Positions 53,773 to 60,970 of a stretch of DNA of 64,000 nt are shown one piece after another (position 1 is the first letter of the stretch; each line of letters begins with the position of its first letter). Made by a program: the position numbers and the translations under genes. Source of the stretch: RGDT01 sp964630925 (GTDB taxonomy: Bacteria > Planctomycetota > Planctomycetia > Gemmatales > Gemmataceae). The stretch is taken from NCBI GenBank assembly GCA_964630925.1, contig CAZVZK010000013.1, forward strand, positions 1 to 64,000. Direction: 5' to 3'. The notes under the pieces were generated by a model, which was given only the letters and a program-made list of their open reading frames with translations, did not search any database and was not told the DNA's origin.

Positions 53773-56418
53773 TCAAACCTTGATCTCCGCCCGCAGCACC
53801 TTGTAATCGGTCTTGCCCGTGCCCAGCACAGGCAGCTTCTCCACCTTCCGCACCTCGTCCAGACGCATCACCCCGTGCATCCCCTCCTTGACGAGGTAGT
53901 CGTTGGCCGCACGCAGCGTCGTGTCCTCCGTGGTGAACAGCACGACCTTGCGTCCGCCGCCGTCGATCTCGATGCCCTCGACCGCCACGCGCGGGCCGTC
54001 CTTGGTCGGCGGGTACAGCCGCGCGAACGGCTCCTCGAGCGCCGGCAGGCTGATCATCTCGCCGCCCGCCTTGATGAAGCGCTTCAGACGCCCGCTGAAC
54101 CGGATGTAGCCGTCGGCGTCCACCTCCACCAGGTCGCCCGTGACGTACCAGCGTTTGCCGCCCGCCTCGCGGAACGGCGATTCGCCCTCATGGCCGATGT
54201 AGCCGGGGAAGATCGTCGGCCCCGACACCAGAAGCATCCCCATCTGCCCGCGCTCCACCTGCTCGTCCGGCAGCGGGTGGTTGTCGGCGTCCAGCTTCAC
54301 GACGCGCCCCTCCACGCTCCGCAGCGGCTTGCCCACCGTGCCGTGCTTCACCGCTTTGGGCGGGTTGGCCGCCACCACCGGCGAGCACTCCGTGATGCCG
54401 TACCCCTCGACGATCACGGACTTCGGCGCGGCGGCGGCCATCCGCTTGAACACCGACTCCGGGCACTTCTCGGCGCCGACCACGGCGATCTCCACCGCCG
54501 CCAGCTCGCCCGGCTCGGCACGCTCCAGGATGTAGCTCACGAACGTCGGCGTGCCGATGAGGATGGTGGTCTTGTAGCTGCCGCACTTGCGGGCCAGCGC
54601 CGCGGCGTCGGTCGGGTCGGGGTGGCGGACGACGCGGATGCCGGCCAGGATGGGCAGGAGCCCCGTGATCGACATGCCGAAGCTGTGGAACGCCGGCAGG
54701 AAGCCGAGCATGGAGTGACGGCGGTCGATGTCCACCAGCGCCAGCACGTCCTTCATGTTGGTCAGCAGGTTGCGGTGCGTCAGCGGCACGGCCTTGGGCG
54801 CCTTCTCAGAGCCGGAGGTGAACAGCACCACCGCCGGCTCGTCCGGATTCCTCTTCGGCACGGCCGATCGCACCGAGCCGGGGAGCCACTGCACCGTCAG
54901 GAGCGTCGTCATCTTCTCCCACGTCGAGACGCCCTTGCTCAGCTCCTCCAGATACACGAAGGTTGTGCCCGGCACCTCGATGCCGAGCCGGTCGATGACG
55001 GCCTTCGACGACAGCACCCGCTCCAGCTTCATGAGGCGGGCCGCGTGCGCGAGGTTGGCCTGCCCCGTGGTCCAGTTCAGCACCACGGGCAGCTTGCCCG
55101 CGAGATAGCAGCCGAGGATGGCGACGTCGCAGCCGACGGCGGCGGGCAGCAGCACGCCGACGGCATCGCCGGGCAATTCCTTGATGCGGCGGGACATGAT
55201 GAGGGCGCCGACGAGGAGGCGTTCGTAGCTCATGACGCCGGCGCGGTCGTCGGCGACGACGACATCGCTTCGGTTGGACAGGGCGCGGGCGACGAACGCC
55301 TCGGCGACGGTGTCGCCCAGGATCTCGGGCTTGAGGCCCCCCGAGGGCGGGGCGAACCACTTGGGGTCGGGGGGCTTGGGCGGCTCGCGCTTGGCGAGGC
55401 CGGCCGCCAGGGCGTAAAGCTCACCGACGGTGTTGGGGACGGCGTCGCCGTGGAAGCCGAAGCGGCGTTCGACCTTGAGGCTGAGCTCCATGCGGTCGAG
55501 GCTGTCCAGGCCGAGGGTGTCGAGGTGCGTCTCGGCCTGGAGGGCCTTCGTCCCCGGCTGGTGCAGCTTCTCGTTGAGGATCTCATCGACGGCGTGGCGT
55601 GTCTCCTCCTTGACGTTGGACAGGTCCACCTCGTCGGCGGCGGCGAGGCTGGGGTACTCGCGCGTGGCGGCGCCGAACAGGAAGTGGTAGGGGACGAACG
55701 TCGGCGCCTCCGGAACGCCGCCCGGGTTGTACCAGTTCTCGAGGAAGGGGTTGAGCACCTCGCGGTCCAGGCCCGGGAGCTGGGAGGGCTCCATGACCTC
55801 CAGCTCCATCGTGACCTGGCGGCGTGGGGCGAAGAAGAGGAGGTTGGCGAGCAGGACGCCGATGCCCTGGAAGACCCGCGTGATGAACGGCGGGGGGGTG
55901 CCGTCCCAGGCGTAGCTGAAGCTGCTGCCCCACAGGCCGCGGGTCCGCAACAGAACGAGTTTGACATCCGGGACGGCCTTCAGGACATCCGAGAGGGTGC
56001 GCGCGGCGCCGAGCCTCTCGGCGCCGGCGCGTTCGAGGCGGCCCGCCGGCCACATGATGACGTTCTCGCCACGCTGGAGGGCGGCCTTGACCTCCTCGAT
56101 GGCCTTGTTGGTGCGTTCGCGGGCCTCGGCGCTGGTCTGGCTGAGGTTCGGCACGCGGATGCCGTTCATCAGCAGCATGATGGGGTACAGGAGCGGGTTC
56201 TGGAAGTTGTCCTCGAAGAGGAGGGGGCGCGGGTCGAGGAGCGGGAACATGTGCGTCAACACGTTGGGCGGGTCGATGTACGCGGGGTGGCTGGGTAGCA
56301 CCAGGACGGGTCCCTTGATGCCCTTGAGCTTCTCGGCGCCCTTGACGGTGACGCTGTAGCGCAGCCACAGGACGAGGCGCGACACCCCCCACAGGCACCA
56401 ACGCAGCAAGCCCACCAT
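53773..56418 (-). CDS. PlsC acyltransferase - acyl carrier protein - AMP-binding ligase fusion (Aas-like)
   Basis: An 881-residue multidomain enzyme. Residues about 25-250 are a PlsC-type acyltransferase with His44-x4-Asp49 (SHPAYIDPP). Residues about 275-345 look like an acyl-carrier domain with Ser306 in LGLDSLDRMEL, the phosphopantetheine site. Residues about 385-880 form an AMP-binding acyl-ligase with FTSGSEKAPKAVPLTH, EGYGITECSPV, YVTGDLVEVDADG and SGRLKRFIKAGGEMI. E. coli Aas links only the first and last activities; the middle ACP is extra and may carry the acyl group between them. A role in phospholipid acyl remodelling is inferred. The start is ATG at 56418. Confidence 0.88.
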   Translation of the reverse strand: MVGLLRWCLWGVSRLVLWLRYSVTVKGAEKLKGIKGPVLVLPSHPAYIDPPNVLTHMFPLLDPRPLLFEDNFQNPLLYPIMLLMNGIRVPNLSQTSAEARERTNKAIEEVKAALQRGENVIMWPAGRLERAGAERLGAARTLSDVLKAVPDVKLVLLRTRGLWGSSFSYAWDGTPPPFITRVFQGIGVLLANLLFFAPRRQVTMELEVMEPSQLPGLDREVLNPFLENWYNPGGVPEAPTFVPYHFLFGAATREYPSLAAADEVDLSNVKEETRHAVDEILNEKLHQPGTKALQAETHLDTLGLDSLDRMELSLKVERRFGFHGDAVPNTVGELYALAAGLAKREPPKPPDPKWFAPPSGGLKPEILGDTVAEAFVARALSNRSDVVVADDRAGVMSYERLLVGALIMSRRIKELPGDAVGVLLPAAVGCDVAILGCYLAGKLPVVLNWTTGQANLAHAARLMKLERVLSSKAVIDRLGIEVPGTTFVYLEELSKGVSTWEKMTTLLTVQWLPGSVRSAVPKRNPDEPAVVLFTSGSEKAPKAVPLTHRNLLTNMKDVLALVDIDRRHSMLGFLPAFHSFGMSITGLLPILAGIRVVRHPDPTDAAALARKCGSYKTTILIGTPTFVSYILERAEPGELAAVEIAVVGAEKCPESVFKRMAAAAPKSVIVEGYGITECSPVVAANPPKAVKHGTVGKPLRSVEGRVVKLDADNHPLPDEQVERGQMGMLLVSGPTIFPGYIGHEGESPFREAGGKRWYVTGDLVEVDADGYIRFSGRLKRFIKAGGEMISLPALEEPFARLYPPTKDGPRVAVEGIEIDGGGRKVVLFTTEDTTLRAANDYLVKEGMHGVMRLDEVRKVEKLPVLGTGKTDYKVLRAEIKV

Positions 56419-56535
56419 GGACGAGGCCCTCGCTCGGACGGTTTCTGGCACTCTATTCGGATGGCACGGCCGTTGCCAGGGGCGTAACGCGCGGCGGGCC
56501 GTTGCCGGCGGGGCGGCCACCCATATGCTCCCCTC

Positions 56536-56550
56536 TGAGACGGCGTCTCA
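56536..56550. promoter_or_regulatory. Perfect palindrome upstream of the DUF4198 gene
   Basis: TGAGACG-G-CGTCTCA is a perfect 7-bp inverted repeat, 18 bp before the DUF4198 start codon and just before its AAGGAG site. A dimeric regulator, perhaps metal-responsive, could bind there. Because it sits between promoter and start, it could also act in the mRNA leader. Confidence 0.4.
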
Positions 56551-56568
56551 ACAACAAGGAGAGGGGCG

Positions 56569-57240
56569 ATGCGACGATTCCTCGGCTGCGCGGCGTTGCT
56601 GGCGGTGATGGCGGGGCAGGCGTGGGGGCACTTCGTGTTCCTGCTGCCGGGCAAGGACGGCAAGGCGGAAGCGGTCTTCAGCGATAGCCTGGAGCCGGAC
56701 AGCGAGGCGCTGCTCGACAAGATCAAGCACACGACGTTCACCTCGGGCGGGAAGAAGCTGAAGGCGGAGAAGGCCGGGGCCGTGCTGCGGGCCGAGTCGG
56801 CCGGCGACAGGGCGGCGTGGGTGTCCGCGGAGTGCCCCTACGGCGTCATCACCAAGGGCAAGGTGCCGTTCAAGCTGACGTACTACGCCAAGACCGTGGT
56901 GAACGCGCCGGTGTCGAAGCGGCTCAACGGCAAGCTGCCCGAGGCGAAGGCACAGCCGCTGGACATCGAGGTGAGCCTGAAGGGAAAGACCTCGACGGCG
57001 AAGGTGACGTGGGGCGGCAAGCCGCTGGGGCGGTCGGAGGTGGTGCTGTACGTGCCGGGCGTGAAGGAGCCGGTGACGGCGGAGACGAACGCCTCGGGCG
57101 TTGTGGTGCTGCCGGCGCCGACGGCGGCGGGGGTGTACGCGATCCGTGCGCGGCACGTCGAGATGAAGAAGGGCAAGGTGGACGACAAGGCGTATGACGA
57201 GGAGCGGGCCTACGCGACGGCGACGTTCGCGGTGGAGTGA
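56569..57240 (+). CDS. DUF4198-like exported protein, possible metal binding
   Basis: A 223-residue exported protein. After the signal peptide MRRFLGCAALLAVMAGQAWG the mature chain would start at His21 (HFVFLLPGKDG), as in DUF4198 proteins, many of which are linked to nickel or cobalt uptake. Two beta domains follow: LDIEVSLKGKTSTAKVTWGG and TNASGVVVLPAPTAAGVYAIRARH. The ATG at 56569 has AAGGAGAGG upstream. Whether the N-terminal His binds metal is unproven. Confidence 0.82.
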   Translation: MRRFLGCAALLAVMAGQAWGHFVFLLPGKDGKAEAVFSDSLEPDSEALLDKIKHTTFTSGGKKLKAEKAGAVLRAESAGDRAAWVSAECPYGVITKGKVPFKLTYYAKTVVNAPVSKRLNGKLPEAKAQPLDIEVSLKGKTSTAKVTWGGKPLGRSEVVLYVPGVKEPVTAETNASGVVVLPAPTAAGVYAIRARHVEMKKGKVDDKAYDEERAYATATFAVE

Positions 57241-57290
57241 GCGCCCGATGGCGGGCGGCTTCCCCATGGCGCGGCGTCTCGGTCCCGCCC

Positions 57291-57803
57291 TCACCGGCGA
57301 AGACCTGCGTCGAGCTGGTGATAGAGCGCGTCCAGCCGACTGCCGCCAGCGCCGCGGACCGGCAGCCGCCGCACGACCTCGCGGACCGTCGGCGAGGCGT
57401 GCCCGATCGCCCATCGGGCCTCCTCATCACCGACGCGGGGATCGTCGGCAGCCGCGAGCTCGCGGGCCCGCGCCGCATACGCCGCTGGCCCGAGGGCGTG
57501 TTTCCCCTGGTCAAGGGTCGCCAAGGCGTGCATGTACGCGGCCGCCGCCGCCAGGCCCGCGGCGCGAGCGGCGGCCGTGGCGGCCGGATCGCCGACCTCG
57601 CGTGCCGCGGTGAGCGCCGCCCATGCGAGGGAGCGCAGCCGCGCCGTCCTCTTCCCCCCGCGTGCGAAGGCCCGGATGCCCTCGATGGCCTCGCGTGGCC
57701 GCGTGTCGGAGGGGGCCTTCGCCTCGAACAGCGGCAGCGCCCTCTCGGCGCAATCGGCGGCCCAGGACCCGATCAGCCGGCGGTCTTCTTCGCTCAGTTT
57801 CAT
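57291..57803 (-). CDS. Imm5-like putative immunity protein
   Basis: A 170-residue helical, Ala-rich protein. MKLSEEDRRLIGSWAADCAERALPLFE, then DTRPREAIEGIRAFARGG, then AAARAAGLAAAAAYMHALATL and GPAAYAARARELAA resembles the family annotated as 'putative immunity protein' (Imm5-like). In its usual setting it lies beside a polymorphic toxin gene; no toxin is visible here. It follows the 57820 gene by 16 bp. The ATG at 57803 starts the family motif. Confidence 0.68.
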   Translation of the reverse strand: MKLSEEDRRLIGSWAADCAERALPLFEAKAPSDTRPREAIEGIRAFARGGKRTARLRSLAWAALTAAREVGDPAATAAARAAGLAAAAAYMHALATLDQGKHALGPAAYAARARELAAADDPRVGDEEARWAIGHASPTVREVVRRLPVRGAGGSRLDALYHQLDAGLRR

Positions 57804-57819
57804 CCATACCCCCGCCGAA

Positions 57820-58209
57820 CTACGGCTCGAAACCATACCCGGCGAGCTGAGCGAAATCCAGCTCGAAGACTTCGTCGTCGGCCAGGTGCGTGACGACCAG
57901 GCGCAGCTTCTGGATTTCGCGCTCCAGCTCAAATATGCGCTCGCACACCTTGCGGATCTCTTCCATCTGTTCACTGGAGATGTCTGACCCCGGGTGCAAG
58001 GGGGCGGCGTCCTCGGGGTTGCGGTATGTGACCCTCCCGCCGATGGCCCGGATCAAGTAGGAACGAACCAATGCGGGGTCTGCGAGGAACTCATCCAAGG
58101 CCCGGCCACGCCGAGCCAACCGCTGCTGGAGCTGCTCGATCCGTGTCGACACAGCAGCCTTGATCTCACGGCCCATCTTCTTGAATCGCAACCCCACTTC
58201 CTTCCTCAC
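57820..58209 (-). CDS. Uncharacterised coiled-coil protein upstream of the Imm5-like gene
   Basis: A 129-residue, highly charged protein. GRVRKEVGLRFKKMGREIKA and STRIEQLQQRLARRGRALDEF are helical; EEIRKVCERIFELEREIQKLRL has the heptad spacing of a coiled coil. The GTG at 58209 is preferred (GGGGGG site upstream); a TTG at 58305 would add 32 residues. No family is recognised. It shares orientation with the Imm5-like gene, 16 bp away, and is probably in the same operon. Confidence 0.55.
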   Translation of the reverse strand: MRKEVGLRFKKMGREIKAAVSTRIEQLQQRLARRGRALDEFLADPALVRSYLIRAIGGRVTYRNPEDAAPLHPGSDISSEQMEEIRKVCERIFELEREIQKLRLVVTHLADDEVFELDFAQLAGYGFEP

Positions 58210-58317
58210 GCGGCCCCCCTTCTTCGCCGAAACACGTGATCCTCCAACACCGCGCAGCCCATCACACACGACGCCTTGGCACCCGTCAAGGACAATCCGG
58301 GTCAAGAGGGGCCGCCC

Positions 58318-58872
58318 TCAAAGCATCTCGTGCAGGAAGTAGAAGAACCCGAACACCGCCGTCCCCAGCAGCAGCACCACCGCCAGCGCCAGCACGGCCC
58401 ACAGCCCCCAGTTGATCGGCGCGTCCGGCTCGTCCGGCGCCCCGCCCGGCTCGGGCATCCGCAGCCCCAGCACGGCCCACCGCACCACAGCCGCACCCAG
58501 GACGGCGATGGCCGTGATCCCACCGAAGTGGTACTCCGTGAGCCCGTTGGCGACGCCCACGCCCGTCATGACGATGCCAGCCAGCACGAACAGCCCGCCC
58601 ATGCAGGTGGCGAAGATGTAACCGCCCGCCGACCCCTGCCGCCGCATCCGCGTGCCGCAGTCGGCGCATTCGTAACCGGGCCGCCGCGAGAAGGCGTCGG
58701 GCGGCAGCGGATCGACCGCCCGCGACCCACACGCCGCGCACAGAAGCCCCGAATCGACGGCCTCGTCCGGCGCGTCGGCGGCCACGCGGCATTCGGGACA
58801 CAGGACGCGCAGCCCCGCCGCATCTTTCTTGGAGCGGAGCCTCATGCCACACTGCGGGCAGCGGACGAACAT
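58318..58872 (-). CDS. Zinc-ribbon membrane protein
   Basis: A 184-residue protein. Cysteine pairs CPQCG, CPECR, CAACG and CADCG in the first 80 residues form two zinc-ribbon modules. Three hydrophobic segments follow (IFATCMGGLFVLAGIVMTGVG, ITAIAVLGAAVVRWAVLGL, LWAVLALAVVLLLGTAVFG). The ATG at 58872 has GGGAGG 8 bases upstream. Function unknown; such proteins are common in planctomycetes. Confidence 0.78.
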   Translation of the reverse strand: MFVRCPQCGMRLRSKKDAAGLRVLCPECRVAADAPDEAVDSGLLCAACGSRAVDPLPPDAFSRRPGYECADCGTRMRRQGSAGGYIFATCMGGLFVLAGIVMTGVGVANGLTEYHFGGITAIAVLGAAVVRWAVLGLRMPEPGGAPDEPDAPINWGLWAVLALAVVLLLGTAVFGFFYFLHEML

Positions 58873-58921
58873 CGCACGCACCTCCCGGCGTCGATTCTAA
58901 CCCGACCCGCAGGAAAGACGA

Positions 58922-58949
58922 GCGGCCGGCCCCAATCGGAGCCGGCCGC
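58922..58949 (-). terminator. Stem-loop after the DUF4139 gene
   Basis: GCGGCCGGC and GCCGGCCGC (9 bp, 10-base loop) lie 29 bp beyond the DUF4139 gene stop. On the minus strand the hairpin is followed by CTCGTCTTTCCTGC, with some T's, so a weak intrinsic terminator is plausible. Confidence 0.5.
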
Positions 58950-58977
58950 CCTCGATCAACCGAACAGACGGGTCAGG

Positions 58978-60936
58978 TCACTTCGACAGGAAGCTCCCGA
59001 AGTTCGCCTGCCGGTCCAGCTCGAGTTTGAACTCGTAGTTGATGGCCGCGGCCTTCTCGCCCTTGTTCTCCGGCGTGATCTCCATGTCCCACCGCAGCAG
59101 GTTCATGGTCCGCTCCTCGCGCACGTACACCGGGTCCTTGCACGTCTCCGGCGACGCCTTCACCAGCGTCACGCCCAGCGCCTCGTTCTCGCCGGTCGGC
59201 AGGCGGTCCCACACCTGCACCTTCACCTTCTCCGTCTTGTAGCTGGAGATGAGGATGCGGTAGTCGAACTTCATGATCTGGTTGCCGCCCTGCACCGTCC
59301 GCGTCTTGTCCATCATCTGGCGGGTGACCTGCAGCTGCGGCTCCGTGCCCAGTCCGATGGTGAACGTCTCGCCGACGGCCACCAGCGGGATCGCCATCCG
59401 GCCCACGAAGTCGCTGCCCACGTACATCGTCGCCTCGCCCGGCAGCAGCACGTTCTTGCTGCTGTTCACCAGGTTCGCCTGACGGTACACGTGCGGCGTC
59501 AGCACCGGGACCGCCTTGTAGAAGTAATCCGGATTCATCTCCATCCGCGTCACCTCGATCACCTGATCGTCGGTCCGCGACGGCACGCTCAGCTTATGGG
59601 CCAGGTGGTACGTCACGCTCGGCCCCTCGTTCTTCACGCCGCGGCCGACCATCTCGCCGGCGGCCTTCTTGCCGTCCTCGACGCTCACGCACAGGTCACG
59701 CACCTGGTCCAGCACGGCGGCGTAGTTCTGCAGCTCGACGGCATCCTTCTCACGCCGCTCGTTGGCCACGCGCTGGGCCGCCCCACGCAGGTTGCGGGCC
59801 GCGTCGGCCAGCTCGGACGCCTTGGCGCCGGCGCCGGGGTTGGCGATGGCCAGACGCCCGGAGGGCGGGGCCGGCGGCAGGGGCATCGGCGCCGTGCCGG
59901 GCCGCGGCGGCGGGCCTCCCATGCCGGGCATGCCGCCCAGGTTCAGCCCGCTCTGCAGGCCGCTCAGGGTCACGCCCGTGCCGGCGCCGCCACGCGGCAC
60001 CACGTTCACCGCCAGGGCGTGCAGCTCCGGCGGCGACGAGTTCAGCATCGGCTGCGCCGTCGAGAGCGTCATCGCCACCCGGTCCCAGTCCTCGCCCGTC
60101 TGCTGCAGGATGGAGGCCAGGTACTCGACCTGCATCGGGTCCTTCGCCGTCTTGCCCGCCCGGAACTTGTACTGCGGACGCCAGGCCGCCGAGCCGACCA
60201 GGTAGTTCAGCCGCACCTTGCCCGCCGCCGCGTTCTGCTTGTCGATCACCAGGACCGCGTCGCGCTCGACCTTGTTCGACCCGGTGGACAGCTCACGCAT
60301 CTTGCGGGTCGCGAACTCCATCGCCTCCTGGTTGTCGAGGATCTGCTCCTTCAGCTCGAACGCCTTCTTCGACTTCTCCGCACGCCCCTCGTTGAGGTAC
60401 TTCGCCATCGCGATGATCTGGTCGCTGTCGAGCTTGCCCTTCTCCGTGGCGTGCGTCGTGTTCGCCGCCGTGAACTTCTCCAGCGAGCCCATGAACAGCA
60501 TGCTGTTGGCGAGGATCTCGACCTCGTGCTGGATGCGCCGCTGCTTCGCCTGGAGGGTCTTCATCTCCTCCTCCAGCTTGCGCACCTCCTCGCGGGTGTC
60601 CTCGCGCACCGCCCGCGTGCGGAAGCGCGTCGTCAGCACCCGCAGCCCCTCGGCCGACTCGGTGTACAGCGTGCTGGGCATCGTCGCCTCGGGCAGCGGG
60701 TTGACCACCAGCTCGATCAGGCCCGCCCCCGCCGGCACCTCGACCTCGCGGCTGATCAGCGCGCTGTCCGGGTAGATCGTGACGTGGACGATCTTGCTCG
60801 TCGCGATGCGCGGCGCGTTCTTGTCATCGACGGCCTTGCCGGCCGCCGCGGTCCCGGTCCGCGGGTACAGGGTGATGGCCAGGGTGGCGAGGCACAGGGC
60901 CAGCCCGCCCGCCAGGTATGCCAGGCGTCGCTTCAT
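58978..60936 (-). CDS. DUF4139 domain (mucoidy inhibitor MuiA-like) exported protein
   Basis: A 652-residue protein with an N-terminal signal or anchor (LAYLAGGLALCLATLAITLYP). A DUF4140-type N-terminal segment (IVHVTIYPDSALISREVEVPAGAGLIELVVNPLP) is followed by a coiled-coil region (EEVRKLEEEMKTLQAKQRRIQHEVEIL) and a long DUF4139 domain (LNYLVGSAAWRPQYKFRA, WDRVAMTLSTAQP, FDYRILISSYKTEKVKVQVWDRLP). A Gly/Pro-rich linker (MPGMGGPPPRPGTAP) interrupts the domain. The molecular role is unknown. It is 34 bp downstream of the cytochrome-WD40 gene on the same strand. Confidence 0.88.
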   Translation of the reverse strand: MKRRLAYLAGGLALCLATLAITLYPRTGTAAAGKAVDDKNAPRIATSKIVHVTIYPDSALISREVEVPAGAGLIELVVNPLPEATMPSTLYTESAEGLRVLTTRFRTRAVREDTREEVRKLEEEMKTLQAKQRRIQHEVEILANSMLFMGSLEKFTAANTTHATEKGKLDSDQIIAMAKYLNEGRAEKSKKAFELKEQILDNQEAMEFATRKMRELSTGSNKVERDAVLVIDKQNAAAGKVRLNYLVGSAAWRPQYKFRAGKTAKDPMQVEYLASILQQTGEDWDRVAMTLSTAQPMLNSSPPELHALAVNVVPRGGAGTGVTLSGLQSGLNLGGMPGMGGPPPRPGTAPMPLPPAPPSGRLAIANPGAGAKASELADAARNLRGAAQRVANERREKDAVELQNYAAVLDQVRDLCVSVEDGKKAAGEMVGRGVKNEGPSVTYHLAHKLSVPSRTDDQVIEVTRMEMNPDYFYKAVPVLTPHVYRQANLVNSSKNVLLPGEATMYVGSDFVGRMAIPLVAVGETFTIGLGTEPQLQVTRQMMDKTRTVQGGNQIMKFDYRILISSYKTEKVKVQVWDRLPTGENEALGVTLVKASPETCKDPVYVREERTMNLLRWDMEITPENKGEKAAAINYEFKLELDRQANFGSFLSK

Positions 60937-60970
60937 CGTCCGATCCTCCCTCGGTTCAAGAGCGATTGTC

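Noticed and set aside
53092..56298. Plus-strand open frame of about 1070 codons
   Set aside because: It is the reverse of the methyltransferase and the PlsC-ACP-ligase genes, both with clear catalytic motifs, and it runs through the MITE-like element.
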